A stretch of 33,922 nt of DNA, taken from positions 1 to 33,922 of the forward strand of contig JAPPOW010000214.1 of NCBI GenBank assembly GCA_028817775.1, read 5' to 3'. The notes under the pieces were generated by a model. It made no database searches. It saw only the letters and a program-made list of their open reading frames with translations, and was not told where the DNA came from. Each line of letters starts with the position of its first letter. Position 1 is the first letter of the stretch. The position numbers and the translations under genes are program-made. Positions 17,975 to 26,853 of the stretch are shown one piece after another. This DNA is from Candidatus Melainabacteria bacterium (GTDB lineage Bacteria > Cyanobacteriota > Vampirovibrionia > LMEP-6097).

Positions 17975-18535
17975 ATGAAAATAAGACCCCTACTCCTTCC
18001 ATCTTTATTACTAGGCATGCTTGCTGGTTGTTCTGAGCAAGTAGAGCCACCAGAATTGCCTGCTAGAGCTCAGCCGGTTCTAGAAGCCAGTGATGATACT
18101 TGCGTGCAAATTCACCAAGCTGATGATGAAGCGAGTAGAGCAGAAGCTCCAGTTCCAGATCAGTGTGTTGAGATTCCTGAAGAGGAAGCAAGTCGGGTGG
18201 AAGAAATTGAACAAGAACCTGATCTTAGTAAATTGTCCTGGGATGAACGAGTTGAAAGAATTAATGACAGAGCAATTTTTACTAAGAAGACTATTGTTAC
18301 TCTAAGACAACTTGTTATGACTCGTGAGATTAATGAAGAAAGATACGGACCAACTGCTGAACTAATGATTAAGCTGGCTGAAGGTTTTCTGCAAAGAAAT
18401 AACAGACCTGACTGGATAGAGCTTTTTGAAAGTCGAGTCCAAAAGCTTAGAGAAACTTCTGAAGAGATTTTGAAACGAGAGGCTGAGAAAGCTGCACCAC
18501 CTCCAGTTAACGACGACGGTTCAGTGACATTTTAA
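17975..18535 (+). CDS. Hypothetical lipoprotein
   Basis: MKIRPLLLPSLLLGMLAGCSE lipobox LAGC; ORF opens upstream at 17927, start chosen at the lipoprotein signal. Confidence 0.65.
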   Translation: MKIRPLLLPSLLLGMLAGCSEQVEPPELPARAQPVLEASDDTCVQIHQADDEASRAEAPVPDQCVEIPEEEASRVEEIEQEPDLSKLSWDERVERINDRAIFTKKTIVTLRQLVMTREINEERYGPTAELMIKLAEGFLQRNNRPDWIELFESRVQKLRETSEEILKREAEKAAPPPVNDDGSVTF

Positions 18536-18610
18536 TTTTTGGTTTGGGTGATTTCGTTCATATAGACTTCTTAGATCAAGAGGCTTATCTTATGCTAGAA
18601 TTATGCCCTA

Positions 18611-19702
18611 ATGGGTCTTGACCTAAATCTTAAAGATGTTGCTGGAGCTGCAATTGCTTCGCTGGCTAATAGTGTGCCAGTGGTTTCTACTGCTGCAGAA
18701 TTCTTGAGTAGATTGGATGACACAAGAGACCGAAACCAAGTCGTCGATAGATTACATAGAGTAGAAACGGAGATGGATGCCTTGCTCAATGGTTGCCATG
18801 AAGATCAAATGGATCGAGGTGCTTTGGTGAATAGAATGCGTCAGATGCTAGAAACTCAGCAACGCCACAATGCAATAGTTTGTGGAGGTTTGATTAGTGA
18901 CACCACTCACTATGAAACTATGCGTAAGCATCCAGACATGTTTGGTGAACCCTTAACAATGGATTCTCAAACTGAATATGATCCAGACAATGTTCACTTG
19001 ATGATTCAAGATCCAGATGGTAATCCGATGATGTTGAAGATGCCAGTGTTTTCATTTTTTCAATTGATCTTTGAGAAAACTAATAGAACTGAAACCAAAA
19101 CTCTTAATGGTGATGGAGTTGTTTCTAAACCAGTAATGCTTGAGATTGAAGATATTGAACCAGGTACTGCTCTATTCATCTGTACTCAAGAGAAAGCTAA
19201 TGATCCACAGGTGCGAAAATTAATTGATGGACTCAAAGATACTTATGGTATCAATGTTGTATTCCCAGAGCAATTGATTCCTCCTGGCTTTTTTAGGTAT
19301 GAAGCTTATGACAAGATTGCACACTTGCTACACGAAAAACAGTTGAGACCGTTTTTGATTGCAGACGGAGATATTCAAACTCATGAAGAGTATCGAATTG
19401 TTAGTCAAATGCAGCAGTTATTCCAAGGATATGGTGTTATGCCTGTTGTTCATCATGACGATATTGGAAAAGATATAGATGGGATTGGTGATTATAACGG
19501 TAATGTCACGTGGAACACCGCAGCAGCTTATACAGTAGATCGTAAAATGACACCTGAAAAAATTCGTATCTTTGCTTCAGCGATTCTTGGTATTCGTCCT
19601 TATGAATTAGAGAGAATGGAGAAACGAGGTATTACTGACTTTAAACCATATATGCAGGGTGTTGATAATCTTAGAGAGGAGCCTCCTGAGTCGAAGCTTT
19701 GA
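18611..19702 (+). CDS. Hypothetical protein (363 aa)
   Basis: Long ORF with consistent codon usage; no family recognised. Confidence 0.65.
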   Translation: MGLDLNLKDVAGAAIASLANSVPVVSTAAEFLSRLDDTRDRNQVVDRLHRVETEMDALLNGCHEDQMDRGALVNRMRQMLETQQRHNAIVCGGLISDTTHYETMRKHPDMFGEPLTMDSQTEYDPDNVHLMIQDPDGNPMMLKMPVFSFFQLIFEKTNRTETKTLNGDGVVSKPVMLEIEDIEPGTALFICTQEKANDPQVRKLIDGLKDTYGINVVFPEQLIPPGFFRYEAYDKIAHLLHEKQLRPFLIADGDIQTHEEYRIVSQMQQLFQGYGVMPVVHHDDIGKDIDGIGDYNGNVTWNTAAAYTVDRKMTPEKIRIFASAILGIRPYELERMEKRGITDFKPYMQGVDNLREEPPESKL

Positions 19703-19751
19703 TCTTATTGGCATTTAGAAACTAGTGTTTGACTTTGCGTTCCGATCCCGT

Positions 19752-19775
19752 GCGGCGCCACTCTGAAGGCGCCGC
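19752..19775. terminator. GC-rich hairpin (possible terminator)
   Basis: gcggcgcc-actctgaa-ggcgccgc; no clear T-tract. Confidence 0.4.
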
Positions 19776-19867
19776 TTTACTGGTACCCGCACACAGTTAG
19801 CTGGCTCCGCCAGCTATAATCGTTCTAGACTCCCGCACGAAGCATAAGGGCTTCGATCTCGATAGAA

Positions 19868-19944
19868 TGGTCGGGGTGGCAGGATTTGAACCTACGACCT
19901 CTTCGTCCCAAGCGAAGCGCTCTACCAAGCTGAGCCACACCCCG
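19868..19944 (-). tRNA. tRNA-Pro (anticodon TGG), CCA encoded
   Basis: CGGGGTGTGGCTCAGCTTGGTAGAGCGCTTCGCTTGGGACGAAGAGGTCGTAGGTTCAAATCCTGCCACCCCGACCA; 7-bp acceptor stem, anticodon loop CTTGGGA, T-loop GGTTCAAATCC. Confidence 0.95.
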
Positions 19945-20009
19945 GCCGACCTTGCCTTTTCGCGCTTCGAAAGCGAAGCATCTTCTTGTGTCGTCGCACT
20001 GACGTGCTC

Positions 20010-20032
20010 CTACCAAGCTGAGCCACACCCCG
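20010..20032 (-). pseudogene. Duplicated 5' fragment of tRNA-Pro
   Basis: CGGGGTGTGGCTCAGCTTGGTAG, 23 nt identical to the tRNA 5' end, then diverges. Confidence 0.8.
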
Positions 20033-20139
20033 ATTAGACAGTGTCTTGGGAATCCCGAAAAGGCTCTGTAATTATACTAAAGAGCCTGTGAAATATAGCA
20101 ATTTTTAGAATTTAATCGATTTCCTGAGCGTATTACTGA

Positions 20140-20592
20140 TTAGAAAAATCTTTCTACTTGAGTCGGTGGGGTATTAGTCATCGCGTAAGCACCAGCATTA
20201 GCCCATGCCTCTTGTGCTGCTAGCACAGTTTCTTGAGCTCGTAATTGTCCCATGGCAAATGATTGTTGTAAGAAAGCATTGGCAATCCCACCAAGGAAGC
20301 CACCGCCACCACTCGAGCTTCTACCACCATAAAGTCCAGCTGCACCAGGTACTCCAAAACCAAAGCCACCGATACCACCGAGTCCGGCAGTACCAAAACC
20401 ACCAGCTCCGCCGAAGCCTCCAATACCTCCAAAACCAGGTGAACCAAAACCACCGATGCCACCAAAGCCACCGCCGAATCCACCAATACCTTGGTTACCA
20501 ACGAAACTTGGGCCACGAAAACCACCAAAGCCTCCTAGGCCAGCGCCTGCAAAGCTTGATGCAAAACTTGGATTAAATGATGAATTAAACAT
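20140..20592 (-). CDS. Glycine/phenylalanine-rich low-complexity protein
   Basis: GGFGG/GIGGFG repeats then non-repetitive C-terminus LGGIANAFLQQSFAMGQLRAQETVLAAQEAW; follows the biotin ligase gene. Confidence 0.65.
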   Translation of the reverse strand: MFNSSFNPSFASSFAGAGLGGFGGFRGPSFVGNQGIGGFGGGFGGIGGFGSPGFGGIGGFGGAGGFGTAGLGGIGGFGFGVPGAAGLYGGRSSSGGGGFLGGIANAFLQQSFAMGQLRAQETVLAAQEAWANAGAYAMTNTPPTQVERFF

Positions 20593-20599
20593 CTCTGGG

Positions 20600-21133
20600 C
20601 TAATTAGAACAAGCCAGCTTTAAGAACTGGTTAAGAAACTCTTCTTCACCAAAGTCCTTGCTGCTGATTTCTTCAAGTGAAATTGGAGGGGCTTTGGGTG
20701 CTTCCACTAATGATTCTTTGATTTGCCTAGGCATTGCTTTGAGATTTAAACCAATTCCAATCAATAAATGTTCTTTATATATCTCAACTAAAATCCCAGC
20801 AAGTTTGCAGTCATTGTAGTAGATATCATTGATCGGTTTGATATAGTAATCGGCTGGATACAGCTGCTTGAGAGTGTTTAGAGCTTGCTCTGCAAAGCCT
20901 TGTGTCATCCTGAGCGCTTCTTGCGCGTCAGGATCTCCTTGCTGCAACTCAGTGATGATAGTTGTATATAAACCAGCCCTGGGAGGAGAAGCCCAAGACT
21001 TACCATACTGCCCGCGACCAGCACTTTGTTCTTCGGTGATGATACAAGTAGGTAGCTCTAAATCACCCTTGTCTATCAAGCGTTTGGCTTCATTTTGACT
21101 TGAGTCAAGAATTTGATATCGCAAGAACTGCAC
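20600..21133 (-). CDS. birA: Biotin--[acetyl-CoA-carboxylase] ligase, catalytic domain only
   Basis: EEQSAGRGQYGKSWASPPRAGLYTTII, IKPINDIYYNDCKLAGILVE, LLIGIGLNLK; GTG start. Confidence 0.85.
   Translation of the reverse strand: MQFLRYQILDSSQNEAKRLIDKGDLELPTCIITEEQSAGRGQYGKSWASPPRAGLYTTIITELQQGDPDAQEALRMTQGFAEQALNTLKQLYPADYYIKPINDIYYNDCKLAGILVEIYKEHLLIGIGLNLKAMPRQIKESLVEAPKAPPISLEEISSKDFGEEEFLNQFLKLACSN
20903..20937. repeat. Half-length B-type palindromic element inside birA
   Basis: tgtcatcctgagcgcttcttgcgcgtcaggatctc matches the right half of B1/B2. Confidence 0.85.
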
Positions 21134-21139
21134 CTCATG

Positions 21140-21145
21140 ATTCTA
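21140..21145 (-). promoter_or_regulatory. -10 hexamer TAGAAT, 6 nt before birA GTG
   Basis: minus strand TAGAATcatgagGTG. Confidence 0.55.
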
Positions 21146-21227
21146 GCTCAATTGGACTAAAGTTTCTTGCCTAATTACCGATAGATCTAATTGAGCAGAA
21201 AACTACACAAGCTCACAAGGAAGCACA

Positions 21228-21869
21228 ATGTCAAAAAGATTTATGGTAATAGCACTTGCTATTGCTCTGGGATTTTTAAATTTCAGCGCAACTGAAGTGG
21301 AAGCAAAGAAAAAACGCAAGAAATTAGGTTTTGAAATTCAGGATTGTACCCGCATTAAGGGGCAGCCAGATATTTATATTTGTCTCAAGGGTGAGGCTGG
21401 TGATGGGACTTTGAGCCAACGTAAGCTTAATTCAGTTAGTTCTAAAACAGTTACTCTCATTGATCGATACAAAGCTAGGGCTGCAAAAAAGAAATCTGGG
21501 GCTAGAAAGTTTTTGGAGAACGATCCATGTGTGATAGATCCAATGTCTCCTGAATGTACGGGAGAAACAGAGTCAGATCCGTGTGCTATAGATCCAATGT
21601 CTCCTGAATGTACGGGAGAAACAGAGTCAGATCCGTGTGCTATAGATCCAATGTCTCCTGAATGTACGGGAGAAACAGAGTCAGATCCGTGTGCTATAGA
21701 TCCAATGTCTCCGGAGTGTACCGGAGAGACTAGTGATCCTTGTACGATAGACCCAATGTCTCCTGAATGTACCGGGGAAACAGAATCATCAGATCCATGT
21801 ACAGTAGATCCAAGTTCACAAGCTTGCACGGACTATATGTGCACAATGGACCCAAGTACTTGCATTTAA
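21228..21869 (+). CDS. Secreted Cys-rich tandem-repeat protein
   Basis: Signal peptide MSKRFMVIALAIALGFLNFSATEVEA; six DPC-x-IDPMSPECTGETES-type units; SD aaggaa. Confidence 0.8.
   Translation: MSKRFMVIALAIALGFLNFSATEVEAKKKRKKLGFEIQDCTRIKGQPDIYICLKGEAGDGTLSQRKLNSVSSKTVTLIDRYKARAAKKKSGARKFLENDPCVIDPMSPECTGETESDPCAIDPMSPECTGETESDPCAIDPMSPECTGETESDPCAIDPMSPECTGETSDPCTIDPMSPECTGETESSDPCTVDPSSQACTDYMCTMDPSTCI
21523..21867 (+). repeat. 54-bp coding minisatellite (about 6 units)
   Basis: Units beginning gatcc; units at 21577-21630 and 21631-21684 identical. Confidence 0.92.
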
Positions 21870-24373
21870 TTATTGGATTCAGAAATAGTTTCAGCTTTCA
21901 CAGCAATTTTTTTAGCTAAGCTGTGAGGGTTCAGTTTAACTGTCATTCTTGCAGAGCCATCTGCAATTTCTTCATCAGGACCAAGCGAGCCCTCCTCAAA
22001 GATAGGCTCTAAGCCTGTTGCTAACCTGCCAACAGCCATTATTGAATAGTTGGGGGCTTCAAAAATATATTTGAGATTTGGTGGCATTAAGTTTAATCTG
22101 ATCCTATATCTTGGCGCATCTCCTTCAGCTTTGGCAATTTTGTCTACCTGGATCATACGTCCCTCATTGGTGATGAATGATTTATTCTGCAACCAATCAC
22201 CAAAAGTAAACTCAATATCTTCAGAGCCCGTGTGTTGACTGACAGCATCACCCAGTGCAATTAAGAAGCGCATTAGATTTCCTTGGGTAGTACTCTCTTG
22301 AGCAGTACCAGAATACATTGCTTTGGTTACATCGTATTGTAAGGATGGATTATTGTTTAGAAAGTCTATGACTTCCTGATCAACTCTAAATCTGTCTGAA
22401 CTAGGGTTCTTGAACTTAAATGGATGTCCTGGCGCTGGAGTGGCTTTGGCAGTTGGTTTAGGACTTGGCTCTATAATAGGACTAGAGTGCAAAGTTTCCT
22501 CCGTTTTTGTTCTACCAGTTTGACTTTGTGCGGTATTGACCGGATCTTGTGCTGCTTCTGCAATAGGTTTAGCTTCGTCTTGATCACCTGTAAGAAGCGG
22601 TGTGACCATATTTGCAGCTATCATTAGTGGCACTGAGATTAATGCTACTCCAGCTAGATGGATTGGTCTTAGTCCTGAAGCTTGTGTTTCTTGATCACCT
22701 AGACCGTGGGTGATAATTTGATTTGGGATTTGTAGAGCGTGTAATCTTGGTGCAGCCAGTGTTGATTCTTGCTGATCTCGATTCTCTAAGACGTGTTGAG
22801 AAACTAGACGCCATCTTTTGGACTTGGTCTCGCCTCGAGTAAAGCTATCCAGAAATCCTTCTATCCATTGTGATTGATCTTCATCACCCGACTCTGGCAA
22901 ATGTTCTTGGAGTGCCAATTCGATAGCTTTGTGATCTCTACGCTCCAACTCAAGAGCTAGCTTATGAGCGATATAGGTTAGATTGACACTAATCTCTTTG
23001 GCGGTACCACGATTGAGCAGTGGTTGTAAGTCCTTGTGTTCATTGAGGAAACGATAGAGTGATTCTACTTCTGTGGTGCTTATAGAACTATCGCTTGATT
23101 CTTTTTGTTTAGCACCATCGAGTAGCTTCCTTAGAATGGGTAGAATACTGTCTGCTTCAACTGAATTTTCATCGAGCAGTATATTCATCGCGGCATGAAC
23201 GCTCTGACTAATATGCCCAAGGAGTTGGTCGACAAAATATTTTTGTACATGAGGAATTTGCTCGCCTGTAAGTCCACGCTTGGTCATTTCAGCCAAACCA
23301 GGTTCTGCTTCTTCGGTAGCCTCAGTTATAAGGAAGCTAAAGGTTTTACTAACACTGCCACCCAAGAATACACCGCGTGCTGTTCTTGTGGAGCCTGGCT
23401 TTTTGCTTTCTTGTGCAAGTACTTCACTTGCAAGATGTACTAGGCTCTGTTCTGGTGATACACCCCTATTGAGAAGCAATTGATCGGTTACAGTAGTTAC
23501 GGACTCATGTAGTCCACCCTGAATCTCGTCTTTTGTAGTGAGCTTGATTGGTTCATCATCAGGTCCATCTTCTGATGAAGATTCAGCTTGAAAGTCCAAT
23601 ACTATTTGACCGAGACCAGCTGAACCAGAATCTGTTCCTGCAGCTTGCCCTAGTTCGTCTATACTTGGTGCAAACTCTATTGCGTTACCTTTAGGATCTA
23701 CGGCGATAAATAAAGCTTGACCTTGATGCTCTATATCAAGAAGCTCAGAAACTATAAAGTCTGTTACGTCAACGAACTGGGCAATTTCTATAGTTTCACC
23801 GCTTGGTTTTTGCTTGATAGTGGCAAAGGCACCAACTAAGCTAACTGGTAATTTAATTTTGGCTGGAGGTTCCCCTTCGAGATCATCATTGATTATGATT
23901 TGAAAACCTTTGTCGTTTTGAGCAAGGATTTCGTTTATTGGACCAAGGGCAGATTCTACTTCAGAGAAATCCATTTCGACATTGCCGCTATGTAAGTCAA
24001 CTAGGGTTGCTGATGATACTGGTTCAAGCGCTTGGGCTGCTGGCTCTGGGGTTATATCGAGACCTGCCATTTCTTCAGCTAGTCCAACCAAGGCTCTAGC
24101 TTTGACTTGTGGATGTGTGCCATTTGCTTGGTCAATCTGTATGTCCCTGAAGCGATGCATTGCCTCCCGAGAAAATCCCACGGCATCATCTAATCCCATG
24201 TCTCTTGCCATGAGCATTAAAATTCTTGCTGCATCAAAGGGTTCACTACTCTCTTCCGTTGTATAAGGAGCAGCAGCAATTCTCATCCACTCTGCATATT
24301 CACCATTGGGTTTAGTCAGCTGACTATCGCCGCGTTTCGGAGCTTGTGGCTGAATTGATTCACTCGATACCAT
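21866..24373 (-). CDS. Large hypothetical protein with one internal TM segment
   Basis: 835 aa; LAGVALISVPLMIAANMVTPLL around the middle, then P/T-rich linker and C-terminal domain. Confidence 0.75.
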   Translation of the reverse strand: MVSSESIQPQAPKRGDSQLTKPNGEYAEWMRIAAAPYTTEESSEPFDAARILMLMARDMGLDDAVGFSREAMHRFRDIQIDQANGTHPQVKARALVGLAEEMAGLDITPEPAAQALEPVSSATLVDLHSGNVEMDFSEVESALGPINEILAQNDKGFQIIINDDLEGEPPAKIKLPVSLVGAFATIKQKPSGETIEIAQFVDVTDFIVSELLDIEHQGQALFIAVDPKGNAIEFAPSIDELGQAAGTDSGSAGLGQIVLDFQAESSSEDGPDDEPIKLTTKDEIQGGLHESVTTVTDQLLLNRGVSPEQSLVHLASEVLAQESKKPGSTRTARGVFLGGSVSKTFSFLITEATEEAEPGLAEMTKRGLTGEQIPHVQKYFVDQLLGHISQSVHAAMNILLDENSVEADSILPILRKLLDGAKQKESSDSSISTTEVESLYRFLNEHKDLQPLLNRGTAKEISVNLTYIAHKLALELERRDHKAIELALQEHLPESGDEDQSQWIEGFLDSFTRGETKSKRWRLVSQHVLENRDQQESTLAAPRLHALQIPNQIITHGLGDQETQASGLRPIHLAGVALISVPLMIAANMVTPLLTGDQDEAKPIAEAAQDPVNTAQSQTGRTKTEETLHSSPIIEPSPKPTAKATPAPGHPFKFKNPSSDRFRVDQEVIDFLNNNPSLQYDVTKAMYSGTAQESTTQGNLMRFLIALGDAVSQHTGSEDIEFTFGDWLQNKSFITNEGRMIQVDKIAKAEGDAPRYRIRLNLMPPNLKYIFEAPNYSIMAVGRLATGLEPIFEEGSLGPDEEIADGSARMTVKLNPHSLAKKIAVKAETISESNN

Positions 24374-24511
24374 AATTTAGTGGAAGGTAAAGTAATACCT
24401 TGACCTTGTTTCTACTTATATTTTAGCAATTGTAAAGCTCTAATCAAGGCATCTTATCTTTTCTTCGTTTTTACTTGCCGATACCCCGAATTAATGCCAT
24501 AAATAGTAGTT

Positions 24512-25663
24512 ATGGCACTAAATTTCGACTTAGATGAAACCCAACAAGGTTTACAAAATATGGCAAGAGACTTTGCCGAGAATGAAATAAAACCTCAAGC
24601 CGAGGAGCATGATCGTGATGCAAAATTTCCGATGGAGATTGCAAAGAAGGCCCACGAACTTGGTTTGATGAATCCTGGCTTCCCTGAATATTGTGGCGGA
24701 CTTGGACTTGGTATCAAAGAAGAAGTAATTATTGCTGAAGCGATGGGAGCTGCTTGTACTGGAATTTCAACAGCGCTTGGTGCCAATATGCTCGCTGCTG
24801 CACCTTTGCTTGCTGTTGATGATGAGGGAATTAACAAACGTTTCCTAGCACCGATGATGGAAGAAGTGCTATTCGCTTCTTATGGTGTCACAGAGCCAGG
24901 TTGTGGCTCTGATGTTGCTGGTGTTAAAACTACAGCTAAGAAAGTTGGTAACGATTATGTCATCAACGGAACTAAGCAATGGATCACTGGTGCAAAATAT
25001 GCTAACTGGTTCTATGTACTAAGTTCTACTGATGCAGCAGCAGGTCACAAAGGACTAACTTGTTTTGTGATTCCCGCAGATAGTGAAGGTATTACCGTGC
25101 AGAAGAAAGAAGACATGATGGGCCAGCGTGCAAGTTCAACTCACGCTATTAGTTTTGATGATGTCAAAGTTTCTGAAGAGAACCGCTTAGGCGCTGAGGG
25201 AGAGGGATTCAAGATTTCTATGAAAGCCTTCGATAAGACTAGACCTGGGGTGGCGGCTGGTGCTTGCGGTATCATCCGCGCGGCCATGGAATACTCAAAA
25301 CAATATGCAATGGAGCGTACTAGTTTTGGAATGCCGATTGCGATGCACCAAGCAGTAAGTTTTATGGTTGCTGAGATGGCAATGAAATATGAAGCAGCGA
25401 TGTTGCTTACTTATAAATCAGCTTGGATGATTGATAATGGTACTCGCAACACCAAGTATGCTTCTTTTGCCAAGGGCTTTGCAGCGGATGCGGCGATGGA
25501 ATCAGCTACTAATGCCGTGCAAGTTTATGGTGGTTATGGTTATTCACGTGAATATCCAGTCGAGAAATTGATGCGTGATGCAAAAATATATCAAATTTAT
25601 GAGGGTACTTCTCAGATTCAACGTTTGATTATTGCTAAGGAATTGTTCTTAAGAAACGCTTGA
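24512..25663 (+). CDS. Acyl-CoA dehydrogenase
   Basis: FASYGVTEPGCGSDVAGVKTTA, GTKQWITGA, QVYGGYGYSREYPVEKLMRDAKIYQIYEGTSQIQRLIIA. Confidence 0.97.
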   Translation: MALNFDLDETQQGLQNMARDFAENEIKPQAEEHDRDAKFPMEIAKKAHELGLMNPGFPEYCGGLGLGIKEEVIIAEAMGAACTGISTALGANMLAAAPLLAVDDEGINKRFLAPMMEEVLFASYGVTEPGCGSDVAGVKTTAKKVGNDYVINGTKQWITGAKYANWFYVLSSTDAAAGHKGLTCFVIPADSEGITVQKKEDMMGQRASSTHAISFDDVKVSEENRLGAEGEGFKISMKAFDKTRPGVAAGACGIIRAAMEYSKQYAMERTSFGMPIAMHQAVSFMVAEMAMKYEAAMLLTYKSAWMIDNGTRNTKYASFAKGFAADAAMESATNAVQVYGGYGYSREYPVEKLMRDAKIYQIYEGTSQIQRLIIAKELFLRNA

Positions 25664-25664
25664 T

Positions 25665-25751
25665 TGTCATCCTGAGGGAACGGAGTGACCGTAAGGATCC
25701 CATTGGTATTATGGGAGATCCTAACGTCGCCTGCGGCTCCTCAGGATGACA
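25665..25751. repeat. Palindromic element B3
   Basis: tgtcatcctgagggaacggagtgaccgtaaggatcc ... ggatgaca-type right arm; starts 2 nt after stop codon. Confidence 0.9.
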
Positions 25752-25754
25752 TGC

Positions 25755-25760
25755 TAAAGT
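25755..25760 (+). promoter_or_regulatory. Possible -10 TAAAGT, 7 nt before rlmN GTG
   Basis: gcTAAAGTaattcccGTG. Confidence 0.4.
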
Positions 25761-25767
25761 AATTCCC

Positions 25768-26841
25768 GTGCAAAGCCTAATAGGATTAAACCTGAATGAG
25801 CTTGAGAGCCTAGTGCAGGAGCTAGGTCTGGAGAAGTTTCGTGCCAAACAAATCTATAAGTGGATCTACTCTAAATCCTGCCGTGATTTTGATGAGATGA
25901 CTGATCTTTCTACCAAGGCTCGTGATTTGCTCAAAGAAAAATCTAGTATCGGTTCACTTAAATTAGTCACTAGAGAAATTAGTTCTGATGGTACTGAGAA
26001 GTTTTTGTTTGAAACTTCTCAAGGTGAGAAAATTGAATCAGTACTAATGTACTTTGAGAATGTAAATTACTCAGAGGATGAGGGTGGCAATACTCCCCCA
26101 GGTAGATATAGTGCTTGTATTAGCTCACAAGTTGGTTGTGCGGTGGCTTGTCCGTTTTGTGCAACTGGTACCCTTGGTTTCAAACGTAACTTAAGTGCTT
26201 CTGAAATTATTGAGCAAGTTTTGTTTATGCAAAATCTTAGTGAGAAACGTATTGCCAATATTGTTTATATGGGGCAAGGAGAGCCGCTTAATAACTATGA
26301 TTCAGTGCTTAAGTCAATTAAACGAATTCGTGAGGATGTAGGTATTGGAGTGCGTCATATCACCGTCTCAACTAGTGGCGTGATTCCAAAAATTGAAGCA
26401 CTGGCTACTGAAGATCTGCAAATTACACTGGCACTATCTTTGCATGACTCAACTGACCAAGGTCGGGATTACTTAGTACCAATTAATTCTAAGTGGCCTG
26501 TATTTGAAGTGATTGATTCACTTAAGGATTATGTGCGTAAGACCAAGCGTCGGGTTACTATTGAGTATGTGATGCTTGATGGGGTTAATGATAGTCTCGA
26601 CAAGGCTAAGATTTTAGGTGAACTAATCAAAGATCTACATTGCAATGTCAATCTCATTCCTTATAACTCGACTGATGTTGATGATCCATTCAAGCGTTCT
26701 AATAGCAAACGAGTGGAAGAATTCTCCAAGGTCTTGAAACAGCATTGCAAAGGTAAGACTATTACTGTTCGTAAGGAACGCGGCCATGATATCAAGGCTG
26801 CTTGTGGGCAGTTGGCGAACTCTGTGGGTTCTAAAACTTAA
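25768..26841 (+). CDS. rlmN: 23S rRNA/tRNA A2503/A37 C2-methyltransferase
   Basis: Radical-SAM motif CAVACPFCATG, YMGQGEPLNNYD, HDIKAACGQL. Confidence 0.96.
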   Translation: MQSLIGLNLNELESLVQELGLEKFRAKQIYKWIYSKSCRDFDEMTDLSTKARDLLKEKSSIGSLKLVTREISSDGTEKFLFETSQGEKIESVLMYFENVNYSEDEGGNTPPGRYSACISSQVGCAVACPFCATGTLGFKRNLSASEIIEQVLFMQNLSEKRIANIVYMGQGEPLNNYDSVLKSIKRIREDVGIGVRHITVSTSGVIPKIEALATEDLQITLALSLHDSTDQGRDYLVPINSKWPVFEVIDSLKDYVRKTKRRVTIEYVMLDGVNDSLDKAKILGELIKDLHCNVNLIPYNSTDVDDPFKRSNSKRVEEFSKVLKQHCKGKTITVRKERGHDIKAACGQLANSVGSKT

Positions 26842-26853
26842 ATTTCTGTCATA

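Noticed and set aside
19825-20028. 67-aa ORF on minus strand
   Set aside because: Overlaps tRNA-Pro and its fragment; GVAQLGRALRLGRRGRRFKSCHPD is the typical spurious translation of a tRNA gene.
20205-20576. Long ORFs at 20205-20576 (+) and 20220-20528 (-)
   Set aside because: Alternative-frame readings of the Gly-rich low-complexity gene.
21374-21829. Antisense 151-aa repetitive ORF
   Set aside because: Antisense shadow of the 54-bp tandem repeat; the plus-strand ORF has signal peptide and SD.
21523-21867. CRISPR-like array
   Set aside because: Units are contiguous, in frame and without unique spacers; it is a coding minisatellite.
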